The position numbers were made by a program, and so were the translations under genes. Below, piece after piece: positions 43,648-49,032 of a stretch of 49,032 bases of DNA; positions within the stretch are counted from its first letter, which is position 1, and every line of letters begins with the position of its first letter. Below the pieces are notes generated by a model that was not told the origin of the DNA, did not search any database, and saw nothing but the letters and a program-made list of their open reading frames with translations. The DNA is taken from the IMG/VR virus record IMGVR_UViG_3300042523_001189, positions 1 to 49,032 of that record. One strand, given 5' to 3'. This DNA comes from a virus.

Positions 43648-44778
43648 ATGAAGCACATTAAACTATTTGAAGAATTCTCGGCCACATTCGAGGCTCAAAC
43701 CAAGCTAACACCTGAGCAAGAGAAGTTCTTAAATAGGTCAGTAGGAGGAACTTGGTCTTTGAATCCTCAGACAGGACTTGTTGATGTAGATGGCTATGTC
43801 AACTGTTCTAATGAGGGTCTACAAGATCTTAAAGGCGTCAGATTCGGGAACGTAAGTGGGAGTTTCTCGTGCAGCTATAATAAGCTCACAAGTCTGGCAG
43901 GAGCACCACAGACCGTTGGTAAGGATTTCCATTGTGATATGAATAAGCTCACCTCACTGGTGGGAGCACCACAGGCTGTTGGGGGGATAAATGCCTTTAC
44001 TGTATCAGGCACTACGGGGAGTTTCTGGTGTATGAACAATCAGCTCACCTCACTGGTGGGAGCACCGCAGGCTGTTGGCGGGGATTTCCGTTGTCATAAC
44101 AATGTGCTCACCTCTCTAGAGGGAGCACCTCAGACCGTTAAATGGGGTTTCCTTTGTAGTAACAATCAGCTCACCTCTCTAGTGGGAGCACCAAAGACCG
44201 TTGGTAAGGAATTCGATTGTAGTAACAATCAGCTCACCTCACTGGTGGGAGCACCTCAGAAGGTTGGTGACGAATTCGATTGTAGAAATAATCCTCAACT
44301 TACCTCATTAGAAGGAGCGCCGAAAGCAAAGAGAATTGCTAGTGATATTAATAAAACCACGGTGGCTCCGCGGTCTTTTTCTATTGCCAGCGAATTCGAG
44401 GATTATGAAAATGGCAAAACTTATGATCTACAGGGTGAATGGGAAGATTTTAATTTTTCTGTTAAAGGAGACACCGTAATCTTTTCTGGTAAAGCTTATA
44501 TAGGTGATGTAAAAGGAAGTTATAGTGATAAAAGGGGTTTAGAAATGACCATGATGGTTGATATATTCACATTTGCAGATTGGTTTAAAGATAATCCTGT
44601 AAAGATCATATATAGAGTCAACAAAATCAAACCTGAAGATGTAATTGGTGATATTCATAACACCCTTGCCGCAATTAATGACTCTGGGACTGATTGGGAA
44701 TCAGTAAAAGATGTTAGTAAATTTCTTAGAGATAATGGATTAAAAACTACATCTAAAATATTAGAGCCTGAAGATTAA
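43648..44778 (+). CDS. Leucine-rich-repeat-like protein with a capsid-targeting-like N-terminus, 376 aa
   Basis: Start at ATG 43648; the ATG 5 nt upstream meets a stop at once. N-terminus MKHIKLFEEFSATFE has the F-E-E-F element of the other candidate packaged proteins. About residues 55-232 are 21-residue repeats of the type LTSLVGAPQTVGGDFRCSNNQ (LTSL at 43885, 43948, 44044, 44107, 44170, 44233, 44299), one unit enlarged to 32. These are LRR-like: Leu, Cys and Asn at fixed places, suited to protein binding. A separate ~140-aa C-terminal domain follows. The repeat part looks more GC-rich than its surroundings, suggesting transfer. Host-protein binding after injection is a guess. A strong terminator follows. 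Confidence 0.78.
   Translation: MKHIKLFEEFSATFEAQTKLTPEQEKFLNRSVGGTWSLNPQTGLVDVDGYVNCSNEGLQDLKGVRFGNVSGSFSCSYNKLTSLAGAPQTVGKDFHCDMNKLTSLVGAPQAVGGINAFTVSGTTGSFWCMNNQLTSLVGAPQAVGGDFRCHNNVLTSLEGAPQTVKWGFLCSNNQLTSLVGAPKTVGKEFDCSNNQLTSLVGAPQKVGDEFDCRNNPQLTSLEGAPKAKRIASDINKTTVAPRSFSIASEFEDYENGKTYDLQGEWEDFNFSVKGDTVIFSGKAYIGDVKGSYSDKRGLEMTMMVDIFTFADWFKDNPVKIIYRVNKIKPEDVIGDIHNTLAAINDSGTDWESVKDVSKFLRDNGLKTTSKILEPED
43885..44340 (+). repeat. 63-bp tandem repeats encoding LRR-like units
   Basis: Seven units start at 43885, 43948, 44044, 44107, 44170, 44233 and 44299; spacing is 63 bp except 96 and 66 bp steps. CTCACCTC and GGAGCACC stretches recur. They code for the LTSL-x-GAP repeats. Confidence 0.9.
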
Positions 44779-44796
44779 TCAAAATTGATTCTAGAT

Positions 44797-44828
44797 AAAA
44801 AAGAGGTCACCTATGGCCTCTTTTTTTT
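44797..44828 (+). terminator. Rho-independent terminator after the LRR-like gene
   Basis: AAAAAAGAGGTC (44797-44808) pairs with GGCCTCTTTTTT (44815-44826), with one G-U pair, around a 6-nt loop and running into a T8 tract. It closes the acidic/LRR-like unit. Confidence 0.9.
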
Positions 44829-44881
44829 GTTTACATAATTACTTATTATAATAAAAAAAGAATGCCCTAAAATGCACGAGA
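44829..44881 (+). promoter_or_regulatory. Probable promoter region of the glycosylase gene
   Basis: A very AT-rich 53-nt stretch between terminator and gene contains TTATTATAATAAAAAAAG (44843-44860). It has a TATAATA core with an A run but not the exact late box. As the preceding terminator is strong, a promoter must lie here; its class cannot be told. Confidence 0.4.
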
Positions 44882-45337
44882 ATGAATTCGATGATTTTAA
44901 TTGGTTCCCTGACCATCCCTTCAGTCAGCCCGCTAAACCTATTACAGGAACTATATCGGGAGAATCCCTGGAAGATGCTGGTATGTTGTCTATTTCTGAA
45001 TCAGACAACCAGAAAGCAAGTCGACAAGATCCGTGAAGAATTTTTCTTAAGATATCCGTCTCCTCAAGATCTATTAAAAACTGGAGATGAAGAAATTGAA
45101 GATCTGATCAAATCTCTAGGGTTTAAAAGAGTTAGAACACAAAGACTAAAGAGATTCTCTCTAGAATTTATTTCTAAAGAATGGAAAGAACCTATTGAGT
45201 TACATGGAATAGGGAAGTATGCCCAAGAATCTTGGGAAATATTTCAGAAGCTCAACTTCAATGTTCAACCTACAGATGGAGCTTTAATCGATTATTTGAA
45301 CTGGTTGGAAATATATAAAACAAATGGCAGGAATTAG
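44882..45337 (+). CDS. MBD4-like DNA glycosylase (HhH-GPD)
   Basis: This 151-aa protein follows the catalytic domain of vertebrate MBD4 closely: SPLNLLQELYRENPWKMLVC, CLFLNQTTRKQVD, then the helix-hairpin-helix EPIELHGIGKYAQESW (104-118) and the catalytic Asp132 in VQPTDGAL, followed by YLNWLE. No 4Fe-4S cysteine cluster is present, as in MBD4. Such enzymes remove thymine or uracil opposite guanine. In a phage the job could be repair of deaminated C or 5-methyl-C, or removal of uracil together with the dUTPase downstream. The start at 44882 keeps the conserved SPLNLLQE in frame. The stop overlaps the next gene by 14 nt. Confidence 0.85.
   Translation: MNSMILIGSLTIPSVSPLNLLQELYRENPWKMLVCCLFLNQTTRKQVDKIREEFFLRYPSPQDLLKTGDEEIEDLIKSLGFKRVRTQRLKRFSLEFISKEWKEPIELHGIGKYAQESWEIFQKLNFNVQPTDGALIDYLNWLEIYKTNGRN
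45310..45321 (+). promoter_or_regulatory. Late-box variant AATATATAAAAC inside the glycosylase end
   Basis: AATATATAAAAC lies in the last codons of the glycosylase and 2 nt before the next ATG (45324). The 16-mer AATATATAAAACAAAT is the same as at 37333. Very close to the ATG, so its role as a promoter is doubtful. Confidence 0.4.
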
Positions 45338-46475
45338 TACATTAGATTCTTTTTACAAAAAAGAGGGAAAAGAAAAACTAGATAATCTTCTCAAGAATTA
45401 TGTAGTGATAGTTGAGAAGTTTTCAGCTTGTAATTTTTACATTCAAAGATCGGGTGATCAGGTTTCTTTTTATAAGAAAGATGATCAAAACATGATAGGA
45501 CTAATAGATAGAACTTTTACGCAATTATACGAAAAGGCTATTTCCCATTTTTTGAAATTTGACTCTACGGACTTTCCAGAAAACTATAGATTTGGTTTTG
45601 AATATTTTCCAAATAATAAACCCGGAGAGATTGAATATATCAGTATTCCTGAAAATTCTTTAGTTCTAACGAGAATAATGATTAAAAATTCAGCAGGTAA
45701 AACTGTAAAAGTAATTGATGATGATAAAGTTCTAGAAAACTGGGCGAGCATTTTAGACGTTTCATACAACACTCCAATTTTTTCTGGTGAGCTTTCTGAT
45801 AAACAGAGAAATACTCTTGTAGAAATGGTGATTAATTCTTCAGACAATGTAAAACGTAAATTTCTTTCTCTTTTTGAATCATATGAAGCACCAGCTCAAA
45901 GTGACACTTTCGATTCATATATCTTTAAAATTGTTTCACCGGGATCTGTTAAAAAATATAAATTTGTAGATGTTTCTGTTCCTCTCACTGAAAAAACTTC
46001 ACAAGAAGCAAGACGAGGTTCTGTGGATTCCGTTTCAATTTTAATCTTAGATGTTTTAGATTTTATCGAAAGTGAAGGACTTCCTCAACTGTTATCGGGC
46101 TCAAATGACGAGGAAAAATACATTGATCTTATTTCCCAACTGTACAATAGGTACATGAGTAAATATGAGAGTGGAGTTGCTGGAATGACTTTTGATAAAA
46201 AGGACTTTGCAGATTCTCCAGAGTTTGATGTTAATTTAAACATGATTAAAAATCCAACAACTCTACGGTTTTTGGAAAAATCGGATACCAACAAGACTAT
46301 ATTTAAAATTCTTCTAAACTCATTTAGAAAGTATAGAGATACAGAAATGGCAAATGATGTCTTAACCCCACAGGTATTAAAAGACTTTAATCTTAGAGTT
46401 GATGAAATCAAATCTCTAAGCAAGAAAATCTCAAATGATATAAAGACCTTTTCTGAATTTGTAGGTGATATATAA
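45324..46475 (+). CDS. Divergent Rnl2-like ligase-fold protein, 383 aa
   Basis: The order of nucleotidyltransferase motifs of T4 RNA ligase 2 can be followed, with changes. Motif I is EKFSACNFYI (Lys32) against EKIHGTNFSL. Motif III region is RFGFEYFPNN (89-98) against VFGEFAG. Motif IIIa region is NSLVLTRIMI. Motif IV is DSYIFK (197-202) against EGYVLK. Motif V is VKKYKFVD (209-216) against IKCKNSKF. The lysine is kept, but the Gly of motif I is Ala and the Glu-Gly of motif IV is Asp-Ser. A helical C-terminal domain follows, as in Rnl2. It may be an altered or inactive ligase, or use another substrate. Neighbours are DNA repair genes. Confidence 0.6.
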   Translation: MAGISTLDSFYKKEGKEKLDNLLKNYVVIVEKFSACNFYIQRSGDQVSFYKKDDQNMIGLIDRTFTQLYEKAISHFLKFDSTDFPENYRFGFEYFPNNKPGEIEYISIPENSLVLTRIMIKNSAGKTVKVIDDDKVLENWASILDVSYNTPIFSGELSDKQRNTLVEMVINSSDNVKRKFLSLFESYEAPAQSDTFDSYIFKIVSPGSVKKYKFVDVSVPLTEKTSQEARRGSVDSVSILILDVLDFIESEGLPQLLSGSNDEEKYIDLISQLYNRYMSKYESGVAGMTFDKKDFADSPEFDVNLNMIKNPTTLRFLEKSDTNKTIFKILLNSFRKYRDTEMANDVLTPQVLKDFNLRVDEIKSLSKKISNDIKTFSEFVGDI

Positions 46476-46480
46476 AAAAA
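46467..46480 (+). promoter_or_regulatory. Late promoter-like box before the 536-aa gene
   Basis: GATATATAAAAAAA overlaps the stop of the preceding gene (46473-46475) and ends 11 nt before the ATG at 46492. TAGG (46462-46465) and CCTA (46482-46485) can pair around it. Confidence 0.68.
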
Positions 46481-46491
46481 TCCTATAAAAT

Positions 46492-48102
46492 ATGATAAGT
46501 AGTTTCGACGACTTTTTAGATGAAGGTAAAGTACAAGTTAAAAGACGGTATACTGAAAACTATCCGTCCAAACATGTTTATAGCGGAGCTAAAATCAGGA
46601 ATGCAGTTCTTTCTGCAATTAAAGACGGCGTTGTAACCGAAGAAGAATTTCAAAAGATTTTAGACGAAGCTGGAGCTTCTAGAATTTGGAAATACAAATA
46701 CAATCATCTTTTTGACGTCAACGAAGACGGCGTAAAACTTTCATCAAAAGGTCTTAAACTCTGTCCTGTTGAAAGAATTGAAGAAGCTGATAAGATTGAT
46801 GAAGTTTCAACTTCAATAGCTCAACAAAGACTAATGGGAATGGCCTATGCCTTGAAAACGGGCGAAATGGACCCTGAGGATGCTAGTGATGAAGTAAAAG
46901 ATTTAGCTAAAAACATGACAGTTAAACAGCTAAAAGATTTTGCATCTACCAAGCATAAAGGTCTTCCCTATAAAAAAGAAAATGAAAATCTTACATTACC
47001 AGATGTCCCCGGCATGGGAGCCGTTAAACTACCCGGAAACCCAGGAACATCTACACAGTTTGATAATCAAGAAACCGGATCTGGTGATATTCCTTACCCG
47101 ATACCAAACAAGAAAAAAATGAAAAAAATGAAACTAATTCCAGAATCTTTTGAAGAGTTTTCAGAATCTCTAATCAATGAAGCATTTGCATCTTCTATTT
47201 TACAAAATTTAACTGCAGGAAAGTCAGATCTTAACAAGAAATTTTTTGATGCATTGTCAAGAATGGGAATTGCTGCATCCGATATTGAAGATGATCAAAT
47301 AATTGAATTGAAAACCAGCGATGCCAAAAAATATACAAAGCAAAACCCCAATTCCATATTGATTTATTATTCTACTACAGAAAAGCCAAATCCGTTTGCT
47401 GGTAGTGGAGCATGGAGTAGTTCTAAAACTATCCCAGGTGATATGCCTTTAGCCGTTGTAAAAGATAAGATATACATGGGATTAAAATATGACAGATACT
47501 CTAGAGGAAGTAAACCAGAGTATTCTTTAGTTCAGAATCCAGGCGGCACTATAGGAATCGATAAAGCTGGAGGAACTTATGGTTCGGGATTAACGACATT
47601 AGATAAAATAGCAGCGGTGTCTGATATTGTGTATGTAATTGATCCTACTGTAATACCTTCTTCTTCTGCAAAAAGAGCAGAAAGAAAACAGTCTAGATCC
47701 GGAGCCACTGCATATGTTAGTGATAAAGATTTTAAAGCTCAAAATAAAGCAAGATACGATGTTATTCTAGCAGACAGAGCTTCTAAATTGCCACTAGATA
47801 AAGAAGTTGGTGAAGCTATCGATATTTTGGCTTCTCACATCAAAGATGCTATCTCTTCAGGAGCTAAAACTAGATATGGGGAAATCCTTATCGGTACAGA
47901 TCCAAAAGGAAGAGAAATTAAAATGAGTGATGCCAGTAGCATCATGAGAAATCTTTTAGATGATTTTGGAAGATATGTAGATTATACAAATAAATCTGCA
48001 GAAGAAGGTAGTAGCAGATACTATGAAGCAGAATCTAAGCAATATGCTAAATCAGTTTCGGATAGACTTCGAAAAATTAAGAATAAAGACTATGCTTGGT
48101 AA
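46492..48102 (+). CDS. Two-part protein with DUF3008-like motif and two capsid-targeting-like segments, 536 aa
   Basis: N-terminus MISSFDDFLDE fits the capsid-targeting pattern with an L-x-E site. Residues about 110-159 (QQRLMGMAYALKTGEMDPED, then NMTVKQLKDFASTKHKGLPY) match the 'A-S-T-K-H-K-G-L-P' phage motif of the DUF3008 type. After a Pro/Gly-rich linker (about 165-206), a second targeting-like segment starts at Met213: MKLIPESFEEFSESLINE, with a possible cut after Glu230, followed by a ~300-aa domain with no known motif. It looks like a fusion of two packaged proteins, or a gene with an internal start at 47119 or 47128. Own late promoter-like box; a strong terminator follows. Confidence 0.7.
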   Translation: MISSFDDFLDEGKVQVKRRYTENYPSKHVYSGAKIRNAVLSAIKDGVVTEEEFQKILDEAGASRIWKYKYNHLFDVNEDGVKLSSKGLKLCPVERIEEADKIDEVSTSIAQQRLMGMAYALKTGEMDPEDASDEVKDLAKNMTVKQLKDFASTKHKGLPYKKENENLTLPDVPGMGAVKLPGNPGTSTQFDNQETGSGDIPYPIPNKKKMKKMKLIPESFEEFSESLINEAFASSILQNLTAGKSDLNKKFFDALSRMGIAASDIEDDQIIELKTSDAKKYTKQNPNSILIYYSTTEKPNPFAGSGAWSSSKTIPGDMPLAVVKDKIYMGLKYDRYSRGSKPEYSLVQNPGGTIGIDKAGGTYGSGLTTLDKIAAVSDIVYVIDPTVIPSSSAKRAERKQSRSGATAYVSDKDFKAQNKARYDVILADRASKLPLDKEVGEAIDILASHIKDAISSGAKTRYGEILIGTDPKGREIKMSDASSIMRNLLDDFGRYVDYTNKSAEEGSSRYYEAESKQYAKSVSDRLRKIKNKDYAW

Positions 48103-48139
48103 CTTTATGCCTGTGTAGCATCATACTCTAAATTTCTTT

Positions 48140-48167
48140 AAGCTCGGTTTAGGCCGAGCTTTTTTTT
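48140..48167 (+). terminator. Rho-independent terminator before the dUTPase gene
   Basis: AGCTCGG (48141-48147) and CCGAGCT (48154-48160) form a perfect 7-bp stem with a TTTAGG loop, extended by an A-T pair and followed by T8. Confidence 0.92.
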
Positions 48168-48218
48168 GTTAATTTCATAATAAGGTTAAACAATTGCAAG
48201 AGTTGTCATATAAATTTT
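48168..48218 (+). promoter_or_regulatory. Probable promoter/leader of the dUTPase-polymerase unit
   Basis: A 51-nt AT-rich gap after the strong terminator includes CATATAAATTTTATGG at the start codon. A promoter must lie here since transcription stops just upstream, but it lacks the late box, in line with early or middle expression of replication genes. Confidence 0.4.
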
Positions 48219-48698
48219 ATGGCAAATCAAGATAATACATGTTCGGATCTTCACATCGAAGATTTTTGGGAAAGAAGAACGCAGTTTACAACCGATACCC
48301 TTGGTGATATTTTAAATTTACAGGCAGAAACTCAAAAAAATATTTATGAATATGATTTTGAGAATATGTCTCTTCGCGACATTATGAATTTCTGGCACAT
48401 GAATACTCATGCTATGATCGATGAAATTCATGAAGCTACAGATGCTTTAGGTGGAATTAGAGACGGTTCTGGAAATGCGATTTGGAAAAGATGGAAAAAA
48501 GACTATAAAAAATTCGAATCTTTGAAGTTTTCCGATTTAAGCGAAAATGATCAACTGGAATGTAAATTTGAAATTGTGGACATGCTTCACTTTTTTATGA
48601 ATTATGCGGCTTCTATTGGAATGACTTCTCAAGAAATGTACAATATGTATATGAGTAAGAATAAAGAGAATAGAGAAAGACAAAAGCGAGGATATTAA
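48219..48698 (+). CDS. Dimeric dUTPase / MazG-like NTP pyrophosphatase
   Basis: An all-helical 159-aa protein with the metal-binding pairs of the dimeric dUTPase family: Glu69 and Glu72 in MIDEIHEATDAL, and Glu118 and Asp121 in FEIVDMLHFFMNYA. The C-terminal YMSKNKENRERQKRGY is also typical (Y-x-x-K-x-x-x-N-x-x-R-Q-x-x-G-Y). It would hydrolyse dUTP to dUMP, lowering uracil in DNA and supplying dUMP for thymidylate. Its stop and the polymerase start share an A (TAATG), so the two are translated together. Confidence 0.87.
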   Translation: MANQDNTCSDLHIEDFWERRTQFTTDTLGDILNLQAETQKNIYEYDFENMSLRDIMNFWHMNTHAMIDEIHEATDALGGIRDGSGNAIWKRWKKDYKKFESLKFSDLSENDQLECKFEIVDMLHFFMNYAASIGMTSQEMYNMYMSKNKENRERQKRGY

Positions 48699-49032
48699 TG
48701 TTATTAGACATAGAACAGCGTGGTAAAGAACTTATCGTTTCTTATTACAACAAAGAAGGAAACACTGCCTTTAAAAAATATAAGCTACCTTCCGTTTCTA
48801 ACTGGGCCGTATGTAATCCAAAAGACAAAGGAAAGTCCGAAGAATTTAAAAACTGGGATGGCCGACCAGTAAGACTGGCACCTAGTAAAGCTTATGATAA
48901 ATATTCTCTAATTCAATTTTTAGAAAATTTACCAGAAGAAGAATCATTTGAAATTTTTGAATATTGTCTTCCAAAGATTTATTTTGTAGATATTGAGGTT
49001 GAAGTTACCGATTCTTTTCCAGAACCAGAAAG
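48698..49032 (+). CDS. 43: Family B DNA polymerase gp43-like, N-terminal part (3' end outside window)
   Basis: The visible 111 residues read like the T4 gp43 N-terminus: MLLDIEQRGKELIVSYYNKE opens the N-terminal domain (T4: SIETVGNNIVERYIDENG). PKIYFVDIEVEVTDSFPEPE carries the exonuclease I motif Asp-Ile-Glu at the same distance as T4 CDIEVTGDKFPDP. It is the replicative polymerase with 3'-5' proofreading. It starts on the last base of the dUTPase stop codon. The gene continues past the window. Confidence 0.9.
   Translation, partial: MLLDIEQRGKELIVSYYNKEGNTAFKKYKLPSVSNWAVCNPKDKGKSEEFKNWDGRPVRLAPSKAYDKYSLIQFLENLPEEESFEIFEYCLPKIYFVDIEVEVTDSFPEPE

Noticed and set aside
43008-43685. Minus-strand 225-codon Ser-rich frame
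   Set aside because: It is the antisense of the GAA/GAT-rich acidic repeat gene; Ser-Ser runs result from reversed Glu/Asp codons.
43885-44340. Regular 63-bp repeats as a possible CRISPR or non-coding array
   Set aside because: The repeats are in frame, encode LRR-like units, and have no spacer-repeat alternation.
44872-45034. 53-codon frame starting MHENEFDDFNWFPDHPF, 10 nt upstream of the glycosylase start
   Set aside because: It looks natural and has a TAAA-ATG context, so I considered a frameshift. But the glycosylase frame already contains the conserved SPLNLLQE entry of the MBD4 domain, so no shift is needed.

Overview
The window is a 49 kb piece of an AT-rich genome of a T4-like contractile-tailed phage (myovirus). 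The evidence is a run of recognisable T4-type baseplate proteins (gp53/LysM-like, gp27-like hub, gp5 spike, gp25, gp6, gp7-like) followed by a T4-type replication and recombination set (gp32, primase, UvsY, UvsW, and the start of a family B DNA polymerase). The host is probably a member of the Bacteroidota (Flavobacteriia-like). Almost none of the start codons has a Shine-Dalgarno sequence; they follow A/T-rich stretches, often ending TAAA-ATG. The phage also carries its own S1-like protein. The host call is inference from translation signals, not from a match.

Layout. 1-1925: end of a collagen-like fibre gene with an S74 chaperone domain, then a second virion protein. 2028-3712: three to four small unknown genes in an overlapping run. 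3709-4107: a lone cupin gene on the minus strand. 4181-10866: baseplate hub and spike block. 10908-12032: S1-domain protein, closed by a strong terminator. 12111-19530: baseplate wedge block in the T4 order gp25, gp6, gp7-like. 19537-33165: very large fibre and appendage proteins. 33167-37334: small coiled-coil proteins, a virion protein, two paralogous virion proteins and a tail-tube-like protein. 37358-49032: RuvC-like nuclease, gp32, primase, UvsY, UvsW, a MBD4-like DNA glycosylase, a ligase-fold protein, a dimeric dUTPase and DNA polymerase. This replication region is interrupted by four genes that look late and packaged. Every gene but the cupin is on the plus strand. There is no stretch above 300 bases without a gene; the longest gap (38335-38605) is the gp32 leader.

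The most interesting signal joins two observations. (1) A near-invariant box, GATATATAAAAAAA, lies 8-12 nt before the start codon of six genes, including the minus-strand cupin. It looks like the phage's late promoter, analogous to the T4 TATAAATA box. At several sites it sits between short inverted repeats whose arms differ in sequence but still pair. (2) Several of the same genes (cupin, 118-aa glycine-zipper protein, acidic repeat protein, LRR-like protein, 536-aa DUF3008-like protein) begin with a short sequence of the form M-x-x-F-x-[DE]-[FY]-[IL]-x-E. This resembles the T4 capsid-targeting sequence (MKTYQEFIAE of the internal proteins), which is cut after Glu by the prohead protease. My reading is that the phage packages a set of internal proteins in its capsid, scattered among replication genes and switched on late through their own promoters. 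This is inference; mass spectrometry of virions would settle it.

The replication genes cooperate as in T4: gp32 coats ssDNA, UvsY loads the recombinase (not in this window), UvsW remodels branched DNA, the RuvC-like enzyme may resolve junctions, and dUTPase plus the thymine/uracil glycosylase keep uracil and mismatched thymine out of the DNA.
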